Shown here piece by piece: positions 6,947-12,479 of a DNA stretch of 64,000 bases. Origin of the DNA: a virus. The notes under the pieces are model-generated. The model saw only the letters and a program-made list of their open reading frames with translations, was not told the origin of the DNA and ran no database searches. Each line of letters opens with the position of its first letter. Within the stretch, counting starts at the first letter, position 1. The position numbers and the translations under genes were made by a program. Location: IMG/VR virus record IMGVR_UViG_3300023179_000096, positions 1 to 64,000 of that record; one strand, 5' to 3'.

Positions 6947-7585
6947 ATGTCGTTTCAGTTTGACTTCACTATCGAAAAATTAAAACAACTAATTCCTAAT
7001 GCTGCAGGCGGAATACAAGCTTGGTATGATGGTCTATACGAAGCTCTCCCTCAATATGAAATTATTACTGTACCTAGAGTAGCGTCTTTTATAGCACAGT
7101 GTGCTCATGAATCGGGCGGTTTCAGACTCATGGAAGAAAATCTTAATTACAAAGCCGCAACATTAACTAAGCTATGGCCTAAGCGTTACCCCCCAGGTAT
7201 AGCAGAACAGTATGCTGGAAAACCAGAAGCTATTGCTAATAAATCTTATGGGGGTAGAATGGGTAATGGTGATGAAACCTCAGGAGACGGTTGGAAATAT
7301 CGTGGCCGAGGTATTCTTCAATTAACCGGAAAAGATAACTATCGTGCTTGCTCGAAGTATCTTTTTAGTGATGATACCTTGTTAGACAACCCCGACATAC
7401 TTCTTGACCCTTATTATGCTACTCATTCAGCATGCTGGTTTTGGAATCAGAACAAATTAAATCAGTTTGCCGACTCAGGGGATATTCTTACTATGACTAA
7501 ACGAATTAATGGTGGAACCATAGGTCTAGAGGATCGCATTAAACATTACAAACATGCAATGGATGTTTTAGAAGGAAGCCATTAA
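6947..7585 (+). CDS. GH19 (chitinase-like) endolysin
   Basis: A 212-residue glycoside hydrolase family 19 protein. In phages this family cuts the peptidoglycan sugar backbone during lysis. The catalytic glutamate is in the AHESGGF motif near 53-59. WKYRGRGILQLTGKDNY near 115-131 and the ACWFWNQNKLN / TKRINGG segments are typical of the fold. It has no signal peptide or membrane anchor, so release would need a holin. The ATG at 6947 follows AAAAAAGGAG at proper spacing; an upstream in-frame ATG at 6902 lies inside iscA. A second cell-wall hydrolase and a candidate holin lie 1.4 kb downstream. Confidence 0.9.
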   Translation: MSFQFDFTIEKLKQLIPNAAGGIQAWYDGLYEALPQYEIITVPRVASFIAQCAHESGGFRLMEENLNYKAATLTKLWPKRYPPGIAEQYAGKPEAIANKSYGGRMGNGDETSGDGWKYRGRGILQLTGKDNYRACSKYLFSDDTLLDNPDILLDPYYATHSACWFWNQNKLNQFADSGDILTMTKRINGGTIGLEDRIKHYKHAMDVLEGSH

Positions 7586-7594
7586 AATATTATT

Positions 7595-8275
7595 ATGAGT
7601 TTTAATCATGTACAGCTTGAATTAGAAGCACCTAAACTGCAGCAGATAAACGAAGATGGAACTCGTTATTATGTTACCCCGGAAGGTAACAAGTACCCTT
7701 CTGTAACTACCGTTTTATCTGCGTACAATAAAAAAGCAATTTTTGAGTGGCGTAAGCGTATAGGGGAAGAAGAAGCTAACAGAATATCAAAACAGGCATC
7801 TTCACGGGGTACTCGAATACATTCTTTATGTGAGTATTACTTAGCTAATAAGCAGCCGGAATTTAAATCTCCGCATGATTTAGAACTATTTAATAGTTTT
7901 AAACCGGTTCTACACCGCATCAATAATATTTACGCTCAAGAAATCAGAATGTATTCTGATCATCTTCGTATAGCTGGTACGGTTGATTGTATAGCAGAAT
8001 TTGATAGAAAGCTGTCTGTAATAGATTTTAAAACCGCACGGAAACCTAAACGAGAGGAAGATATTGAGAATTATTTTATGCAGGCAACTGCTTACGCCAT
8101 TATGTTTGAAGAGCGGTTTGGTATTCCTGTAAATAGAACCGTTATAGCAGTTGCTGTTGATGAAGATGAACCTCAAGTGTTTATAAACAAAAGAGATAGT
8201 TATGTAGAGCCTTTAATTTATTTTCGGGATCTTTATGAAAGTAAATCTGGATTTACATACGAGAATTCCTTATAA
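7595..8275 (+). CDS. RecB/Cas4-like PD-(D/E)XK exonuclease
   Basis: A 226-residue nuclease-family protein. YPSVTTVLSAYNK at 28-40 and GTRIHSLCEYYL are the usual N-terminal signatures. AGTVDCIAEFDRKLSVIDFKTARKPK near 126-151 supplies the active-site Asp and the DxK motif, and FMQATAYAIMFEE follows as the QxxxY-type helix. Homologues in T4-like cyanophages are annotated as exonucleases. It has only two cysteines (SLCEYYL, VDCIAE), fewer than the four that hold the Fe-S cluster in true Cas4 and AddB-type nucleases, so it is unlikely to be the client of the neighbouring IscU/IscA. The ATG at 7595 has a poor ribosome binding site. Confidence 0.8.
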   Translation: MSFNHVQLELEAPKLQQINEDGTRYYVTPEGNKYPSVTTVLSAYNKKAIFEWRKRIGEEEANRISKQASSRGTRIHSLCEYYLANKQPEFKSPHDLELFNSFKPVLHRINNIYAQEIRMYSDHLRIAGTVDCIAEFDRKLSVIDFKTARKPKREEDIENYFMQATAYAIMFEERFGIPVNRTVIAVAVDEDEPQVFINKRDSYVEPLIYFRDLYESKSGFTYENSL

Positions 8276-8317
8276 TTATAATATGTTAATATTTAACCTA
8301 AGCCTATATATTTTATT

Positions 8318-8630
8318 GCTGTATGAAGCGAAAAGAAAAGTGTTCTGGACGCGAGTTCGAATCTCGCCTGGTCCACCAAAAGGAGATATGATGAATCCAG
8401 CTTATGTAATATCAGGTATACTGTTATTAACGGCTATTCTTGTACATGTCTTTTTTTGATGGGCCAGTCATGGTTTCGACAGGGCAAAGAGTAACAGAGT
8501 GGACAGCACGGTAGGCGATGACCGTAAATCAAGCAAAACCACAGTCGCAAACGATGAAGTTTACGCATTAGCAGCTTAAACACTGCTTAGGGTTTCGATG
8601 GGTTTCCTCGTAACAGAATAACCCATCACA
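8318..8630 (+). ncRNA. ssrA: circularly permuted (two-piece) tmRNA
   Basis: The tRNA-like 3' half comes first. A T-arm (stem GCGAG/CTCGC, loop TTCGAAT) at about 8351-8367 is followed by the acceptor strand CTGGTCC (8368-8374) and ACCA (8375-8378). After an 82-base spacer the 5' half begins with GGGCCAG (8461-8467), pairing over all seven positions with the acceptor strand. The third pair is G-U, the alanine identity element. Then come TTTCGACAGGG, a pseudoknot-like CGGT/ACCG segment, and ACAGTC GCA opening a tag frame ANDEVYALAA-stop (8547-8579), almost the E. coli tag. A hairpin ATGGGTT/AACCCAT (8598-8626) marks the 3' end. ACAGC (8503-8507) can pair with GCTGT (8318-8322) as part of helix P2. 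The outer ends are estimates. Such two-piece tmRNAs rescue stalled ribosomes in Alphaproteobacteria. Confidence 0.93.
8388..8459 (+). CDS. 23-residue membrane peptide inside the tmRNA spacer
   Basis: Between the two tmRNA halves a reading frame of 23 codons encodes MMNPAYVIS followed by a continuous hydrophobic stretch (GILLLTAILVHVFF), which is a single membrane helix. AAAAGGAG lies at 8379-8386, directly after the CCA, but its GGAG ends only one base before the ATG at 8388. The second ATG at 8391 is better spaced. The stop ends two bases before the 5' end of the coding half. The frame therefore fills the segment that should be removed during tmRNA processing. It may be translated from the precursor; this is inference. 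Confidence 0.5.
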   Translation: MMNPAYVISGILLLTAILVHVFF

Positions 8631-8663
8631 ATACAACACTCATAACACACAAAGGAGATTAAA

Positions 8664-8933
8664 ATGAGTAATATGACCCCGTTCGAGATTCGCCTAGAAC
8701 TTTTAAAAATGGCGAAAGAAATGCTTTCAGAGGCTTATTATGGTGAAAGAGAGCGTATTTCAAATGACTGGTCAACGAAAGTAGATTCAGCCAAACACGC
8801 AGGGCAACCCGTCCCTGATCATCCAGGCTTTCCAGCCTATCCTACTGAATCCGAAATTATAAGCAAAGCGCAAGCTTTGAATGGATTCGTTTCACAAATC
8901 CCACTAGATACAAAAACTTCTACCAAGAAGTAA
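8664..8933 (+). CDS. conserved hypothetical protein (MSNMTPFEIRLELLKMA family)
   Basis: An 89-residue protein whose start (TPFEIRLELLKMAKEMLSEAYYGERE) and end (YPTESEIISKAQALNGFVS) match a small family that I recall from T4-like marine phages; function unknown. The N-terminal half is probably one long amphipathic helix. There is no cysteine or membrane segment. AAAGGAG lies eight bases before the ATG. It follows the tmRNA and is closed by a hairpin at 8946-8978, so it may be co-transcribed with the tmRNA. Confidence 0.68.
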   Translation: MSNMTPFEIRLELLKMAKEMLSEAYYGERERISNDWSTKVDSAKHAGQPVPDHPGFPAYPTESEIISKAQALNGFVSQIPLDTKTSTKK

Positions 8934-8945
8934 TCTGATGGTGTG

Positions 8946-8982
8946 GGGAGGTATTGTTTATTTTAAATTTTACCTCCCTTCA
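8946..8982 (+). terminator. terminator-like hairpin
   Basis: GGGAGGTA (8946-8953) pairs perfectly with TACCTCCC (8971-8978) across a 17-base AT-rich loop. Only a short T-tract follows, so termination may be partial. Confidence 0.5.
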
Positions 8983-8996
8983 AATAAGGAGAACCA

Positions 8997-9533
8997 ATGG
9001 TAAATTATATTTTTTACTGGGTACTAAGAATTGCAGCTGGTATTGCGGTATTTTATGCTGTGGTGCTTGTTACAAACTATAGATTTGATAATTTAAAGAC
9101 CAACAATAGTAATCAAAAATATGTAACAATGGCTGAGAGAGAAAAACAACTTGTTTGTTTAGCTAAGAATATATATTTTGAAGCAGCTACAGAGCCCTTC
9201 GAAGGTAAAGTAGCCGTAGCTCAAGTAACATTAAATCGCGCTGAGTCTGGAAAATTTCCTCAAGATATTTGCGATGTAGTTTTTCAAAAGACACGATTTT
9301 TAGATAAGGTGGTATGTCAGTTTTCTTGGTATTGTGAACCTGGGCCTAAGGTAGTAAGGTCTAATCAAAATTACACGGAATCTGAACTAGTAGCAAAGAA
9401 GGTGCTTCTTGAAAATTTTAGACTCCCTTCATTAGAAAAAGCTATGTATTATCATGCTGACTATGTTAACCCTAATTGGAACAAACCTAAAATTACTAAA
9501 ATTGGCCGACATATTTTTTATGGAGAACGATAA
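8997..9533 (+). CDS. SleB-type cell wall hydrolase with N-terminal membrane anchor
   Basis: A 178-residue protein of the Hydrolase_2/SleB family, peptidoglycan hydrolases known from spore cortex lysis and from phages. The core begins at CLAKNIYFEAATEP (near 52-65), where the Glu of YFEA is the presumed catalytic residue, and continues with GKVAVAQVTLNRAESGKFP and CQFSWYC. Residues 3-28 form one hydrophobic helix, a signal anchor that would place the enzyme on the periplasmic side of the inner membrane. This suggests a SAR-endolysin or spanin-like way of action. AAGGAG precedes the ATG. The next gene starts on its stop codon. Confidence 0.85.
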   Translation: MVNYIFYWVLRIAAGIAVFYAVVLVTNYRFDNLKTNNSNQKYVTMAEREKQLVCLAKNIYFEAATEPFEGKVAVAQVTLNRAESGKFPQDICDVVFQKTRFLDKVVCQFSWYCEPGPKVVRSNQNYTESELVAKKVLLENFRLPSLEKAMYYHADYVNPNWNKPKITKIGRHIFYGER

Positions 9534-9877
9534 TGACAGAGTTTAATAAAGAAATTTCTACTAAATTTGAAGAAAACCTAAATAATATCAGAGAAGGTGT
9601 TGTAAGGTTTTTTGAAAATTTTAGTAAAACCACGGCTGATACGTTTGCATGGCTTTCCGTTATCGTGCTTCATGCTGCAACTATACCTAGTTTTTTAGCG
9701 GTTAAAACCGGGTTATCTGATAGACTCCCCTCTTTAGATTTAATTGTATTACTTTGGGCAGGACTATTGCTTTATTTCATACGTTCAGCTATAATTAAAG
9801 ATATGCTGCAAGTGATTACCATTGGCATTGGATTTGCAGTTCAAGCTCTACTACTAGGATTTATATTTTTTCAATGA
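9533..9877 (+). CDS. three-helix membrane protein, candidate holin
   Basis: A 114-residue protein with a charged, amphipathic N-terminal 35 residues and three hydrophobic stretches near 37-57, 68-87 and 91-113. Size, topology and direct translational coupling (TAATG) to a cell wall hydrolase gene fit a class I holin, which makes the lethal hole in the inner membrane. I see no sequence match to T4 holin t, so the role is inferred from context only. Confidence 0.5.
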   Translation: MTEFNKEISTKFEENLNNIREGVVRFFENFSKTTADTFAWLSVIVLHAATIPSFLAVKTGLSDRLPSLDLIVLLWAGLLLYFIRSAIIKDMLQVITIGIGFAVQALLLGFIFFQ

Positions 9878-10143
9878 ATGATGAAGATGATTTAAAAGGG
9901 TTAACGGATACGCTTGTAATAACCAAGCGTTTTCGTTCCCCTAATGAATTTAGTATCTATATAGATGAGATAGTTAATCGGTTAAAAATTCCATATATGG
10001 AAGCTGTTATTAATTATTGTAATGAGGTAGATATTGATATTGAATCGGTTGGTCCATTAATTAATCTTAAACTTAAAGAAAAAATTCAAATGGAAGCTGA
10101 GCAATCTAACTTGATAAAACCAAGAGGCCATCTCCCGGTATGA
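9874..10143 (+). CDS. 33: late transcription coactivator gp33
   Basis: An 89-residue homologue of T4 gp33, which links RNA polymerase to the sliding clamp so that late promoters fire. Correspondence with T4 is clear over residues about 26-85: IDEIVNRLKIPYMEAVINYCNE against IEKMVEEFGMSYLEATTAFLEE in T4, then LKLKEKIQMEAEQSNLIKPR against GIIEKIQSEAIDENLLRPS. It overlaps the membrane protein gene by four bases (ATGA) and gene 59 by four bases. Its presence predicts late promoters with a NATAAATA box, many of which are found in this window. Confidence 0.85.
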   Translation: MNDEDDLKGLTDTLVITKRFRSPNEFSIYIDEIVNRLKIPYMEAVINYCNEVDIDIESVGPLINLKLKEKIQMEAEQSNLIKPRGHLPV

Positions 10144-10757
10144 ATATGGAACCATTTGAAGTCTATAGATATTACCTTGCCCTGAGACTTCACTTTACAA
10201 CTGACAAGTATGATGCAATTGAACAACAAGGTCGAGTCAAAGCTTCTAGACATGCCTTTCTAAAGCGTAATGACTTATTAGCTATACGTCGCGTTGCAGA
10301 AACCTATTCCGATAAAGAAATTGTAGATTTTTTAGTATCTAATTTTACCTCTGGTGATCGCTGGGGTGGAGTATTTGATTTAGAAGCCAAAGAAAGATAC
10401 ATGGGTTGGAAGAAACGTATCGAATCTCTTTCCTATACTTTTGAAAAAGAGATACAAAAAGTATTACATTTATGTGATAAAAATGGTATACTTTTTAAAA
10501 ACTGCTTAGAAGCTAACACAAAATCTCAACATCCATATATAATTAAGATGTATCTTCGCGGAGATGTGTCTATTGAAACTTTGGTTATATTAAATCAGCT
10601 GGTAAATTTTTCTAATAAACTTGACGAACAGCTGGTAGGTGATTTAGTTTGGCCAGATGTCTCTAGAATTATTAAAAAATATACCCCTTTCCTTGGGATA
10701 AAAAAAGAAAAGTATGATAGAATACTACGACGAGCAATTGGATCAAACCAAGAATAG
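10140..10757 (+). CDS. 59: helicase loader gp59
   Basis: A 205-residue homologue of T4 gp59 (217 residues), which loads the gp41 helicase on gp32-coated single-stranded DNA. N-terminal EVYRYYLALRLHFTTDKYDA corresponds to SVYKLYLMIKQHMNGKYDV in T4. Both share the DxW motif (SGDRWGGVFD here) and the C-terminal LDEQLVGDLVWPDVSRIIKKY block (HDEQTDNLVWNNYSIKLKAY in T4). It lies between 33 and 32 as in T4, with two small genes inserted before 32. Start overlaps the gp33 stop (ATGA); an ATG two codons further in is also possible. Confidence 0.88.
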   Translation: MNMEPFEVYRYYLALRLHFTTDKYDAIEQQGRVKASRHAFLKRNDLLAIRRVAETYSDKEIVDFLVSNFTSGDRWGGVFDLEAKERYMGWKKRIESLSYTFEKEIQKVLHLCDKNGILFKNCLEANTKSQHPYIIKMYLRGDVSIETLVILNQLVNFSNKLDEQLVGDLVWPDVSRIIKKYTPFLGIKKEKYDRILRRAIGSNQE

Positions 10758-10935
10758 AATTATTGAATTAGAAAAAAATATTTCAGTAATGCATGATAAT
10801 GTTATGACCGTTGCAGAACAAATTAAAGAAACTCAACTTTTTTTAATTAAGTTAGCTAAAAATCAGGCTGAGATATCTAAACGACTCTCACAATGGCCTT
10901 ATATTGCAGTACCCTCAAGAGAAGAAGGAGAATAA
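10714..10935 (+). CDS. small coiled-coil protein overlapping gene 59
   Basis: A 73-residue protein, almost all one predicted coiled coil (heptads from about residue 10 to 58), ending in SQWPYIAV, an ending I recall from small proteins of marine T4-like phages. The first 44 bases overlap gene 59 in another frame. The ATG has only a weak A-rich ribosome binding site. Function unknown; it may be an oligomerising partner of a replication protein. Confidence 0.6.
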   Translation: MIEYYDEQLDQTKNRIIELEKNISVMHDNVMTVAEQIKETQLFLIKLAKNQAEISKRLSQWPYIAVPSREEGE

Positions 10936-10937
10936 CG

Positions 10938-11057
10938 ATGTTAGAAACTTTTTTTTGGATTTTAGTTGGTGCATTTATTGGATGGCACATACCACAACCC
11001 CAATGGGCTGTCGTCCTTAAGGAAAAAATGTTGGGGCTATTTCGATCGAAAACGTAA
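10938..11057 (+). CDS. 39-residue single-helix membrane protein
   Basis: A short gene of 39 codons with AAGGAG nine bases before its ATG. Residues 5-16 (FFWILVGAFIGW) form the core of a membrane helix, and the C-terminal half is positively charged (KEKMLGLFRSKT), so it is likely cytoplasmic. Small proteins with the pattern MLETxFWxLxGAFIGWH seem conserved in marine T4-like phages. The function is unknown. Confidence 0.6.
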   Translation: MLETFFWILVGAFIGWHIPQPQWAVVLKEKMLGLFRSKT

Positions 11058-11073
11058 ATAATCGTAAAAATTT

Positions 11074-11274
11074 ATGAATCGTAAGTCTAACCCCGATAAC
11101 TCAGATTGGGAAAAGAAGCCTAAAAAACCAGTAAAAGGTACCAATAAAGCTGGTAAATATCGCAAAAACATATATAATATGTTATCAGACTACTACGAAG
11201 AGGATGATTTCTCTGATGAAGAGTTTGATAGCAATGTTAACGTGAGAAATACCCGTCACTATGATAAACGTTAA
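11074..11274 (+). CDS. small charged hypothetical protein
   Basis: A 66-residue protein with a strongly basic N-terminal half (KKPKKPVKGTNKAGKYRK) and an acidic middle (YYEEDDFSDEEFDS). It is probably disordered and I do not recognise it. No good Shine-Dalgarno sequence is seen. Its stop lies inside the first copy of the direct repeat found before gene 32. Confidence 0.5.
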   Translation: MNRKSNPDNSDWEKKPKKPVKGTNKAGKYRKNIYNMLSDYYEEDDFSDEEFDSNVNVRNTRHYDKR

Positions 11275-11301
11275 TACAACGCATATACTTTAATACAACG
11301 C
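11271..11301 (+). repeat. 12-base direct repeat in front of gene 32
   Basis: TTAATACAACGC occurs at 11271-11282 and again, without change, at 11290-11301, a 19-base period. It lies directly upstream of the gene 32 ribosome binding site (CGGAG). T4 gp32 represses its own mRNA by binding a structured leader, so a regulatory role is possible, but this is inference. Confidence 0.5.
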
Positions 11302-11317
11302 TATACGGAGATTATAA

Positions 11318-12241
11318 ATGGCACTAGATTTTTCTGCTTTGAAAAAGCAACGTGGATCTTTCGACAGTCTAATGAAGGAAGTTGAAAAGATTGCAACTCC
11401 TCAGACTACTGAAACTCAAAAAGATGATCGCTTCTGGTCATTAGAAGTAGATAAAGCCGGCAACGGTTATGCAGTTATTCGATTCCTCCCACCTACTAAA
11501 GGTGAAGACCTCCCATGGGTTCGTATCTGGAATCACGGCTTTCAAGGCCCTACCGGTAAGTGGTATATTGAAAATTCCCTTACAACCCTGAGTAAACCTG
11601 ACCCCGTTTCTGAACTGAATACCGAGCTTTGGAATTCAGGTACAGAAGCTAATAAGGAAATTGCTCGAAAACAAAAGCGACGTCTTACTTACATTGCGAA
11701 TGTTTATATTGTTAAGGACCCAGCCCACCCTGAGAATGAAGGTAAGGTCATGCTTTATAAATTCGGTAAGAAAATCTTTGATAAGATTAAGGACGTAATG
11801 CAACCTCAATTTGAGGATGAAGATCCAATTAACCCGTTCGATTTCTGGAAGGGTGCAAATTTTAAACTTAAGGCTCGTAACGTCGAGGGATATCGCAACT
11901 ATGATAAGTCTGAGTTTGAAACTTCTTCTCCTTTGTCGGAGGATGATGCATCTCTAGAAAAGATTTGGAATAAGCAATATTCTTTGAGTGAGTTTCTTGA
12001 TCCTAAGCACTTCAAGTCGTACGAAGAACTAAAATCAAAGCTTGAACAGGTGCTGTCAGCTTCTGGCTCTGCACCAGCTCGGGTTGATCGAGTAGAACTA
12101 GATGAAGATATTTCTCGTCAAGTATCTACAGGTTCTAAAATGACCTCTAAACCTATTAAAGCCGTTAAGCAAGAAGAAGTAGACCTTGATGACGAGGATG
12201 AGTCATTATCCTACTTTGCTAAATTAGCAAACGACGAGTAA
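11318..12241 (+). CDS. 32: single-stranded DNA-binding protein gp32
   Basis: A 307-residue homologue of T4 gp32, which coats single-stranded DNA in replication and recombination. The basic N-terminal LAST-like start (MALDFSALKKQRGSFDSLMKEVEK), the OB-fold core with RFLPPTKGEDLPWVRIW, FGKKIFDKIKDVM and NPFDFWKGANFKLKARNVEGYRNYD are all typical. The C-terminal 35 residues are acidic and would bind partner proteins. The core lacks the three cysteines of the T4 zinc site and has HGFQGPTGKWYIENS in that place, as I recall for marine relatives. Strong terminator after the stop. Confidence 0.94.
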   Translation: MALDFSALKKQRGSFDSLMKEVEKIATPQTTETQKDDRFWSLEVDKAGNGYAVIRFLPPTKGEDLPWVRIWNHGFQGPTGKWYIENSLTTLSKPDPVSELNTELWNSGTEANKEIARKQKRRLTYIANVYIVKDPAHPENEGKVMLYKFGKKIFDKIKDVMQPQFEDEDPINPFDFWKGANFKLKARNVEGYRNYDKSEFETSSPLSEDDASLEKIWNKQYSLSEFLDPKHFKSYEELKSKLEQVLSASGSAPARVDRVELDEDISRQVSTGSKMTSKPIKAVKQEEVDLDDEDESLSYFAKLANDE

Positions 12242-12252
12242 ATTATTACATT

Positions 12253-12280
12253 AAAAGGGGTTTAAAAACCCCTTTTTTTT
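12253..12280 (+). terminator. bidirectional rho-independent terminator
   Basis: AAAAGGGGTTT (12253-12263) pairs with AAACCCCTTTT (12266-12276), followed by a long T run. It separates gene 32 from the convergent minus-strand block; the reverse strand also has a T-tract after the stem, so it can serve both directions. Confidence 0.85.
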
Positions 12281-12470
12281 ATTTCTTTTTTTCTATCTTT
12301 TTAAGCTCGTGACAGTTATCCTTTTTAGGATCCTGACCGTCTTTACACGGCTTTTTTACCTCAGGTTTCTTTTGAGCTGTTACTGGAGGTTTTGATTCAT
12401 CTCTTTTAGCATCTGCTAATGCAACTGAAGCTGAAAAGACTAGGGTTAGAGCGATAAGTAAGGGTTTCAT
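12279..12470 (-). CDS. small exported lysine-rich protein
   Basis: A 63-residue protein with a clear signal peptide at 1-19 (MKP, hydrophobic LLIALTLVFSASV, then ALA before the cleavage site). The mature part is about 43 residues, very rich in Lys, Asp and Pro, with two cysteines near 42 and 53 that could form one disulfide in the periplasm. It is the last gene of the minus-strand structural block, with AAGGAG before its ATG. I do not recognise it. An exported phage protein may act in lysis control, superinfection exclusion or envelope interaction; nothing in the sequence decides between these. Confidence 0.6.
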   Translation of the reverse strand: MKPLLIALTLVFSASVALADAKRDESKPPVTAQKKPEVKKPCKDGQDPKKDNCHELKKIEKKK

Positions 12471-12479
12471 ATTTTCTCC

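Noticed and set aside
7595-8275. Cas4-type Fe-S nuclease as client of IscU/IscA
   Set aside because: The protein has only two cysteines, not the four needed for the Cas4/AddB cluster.
8351-8378. Remnant of a tRNA gene used as attachment site
   Set aside because: The T-arm and CCA end fit better as the acceptor half of a permuted tmRNA, as shown by pairing with 8461-8467 and the tag frame; no integrase is present in the window.
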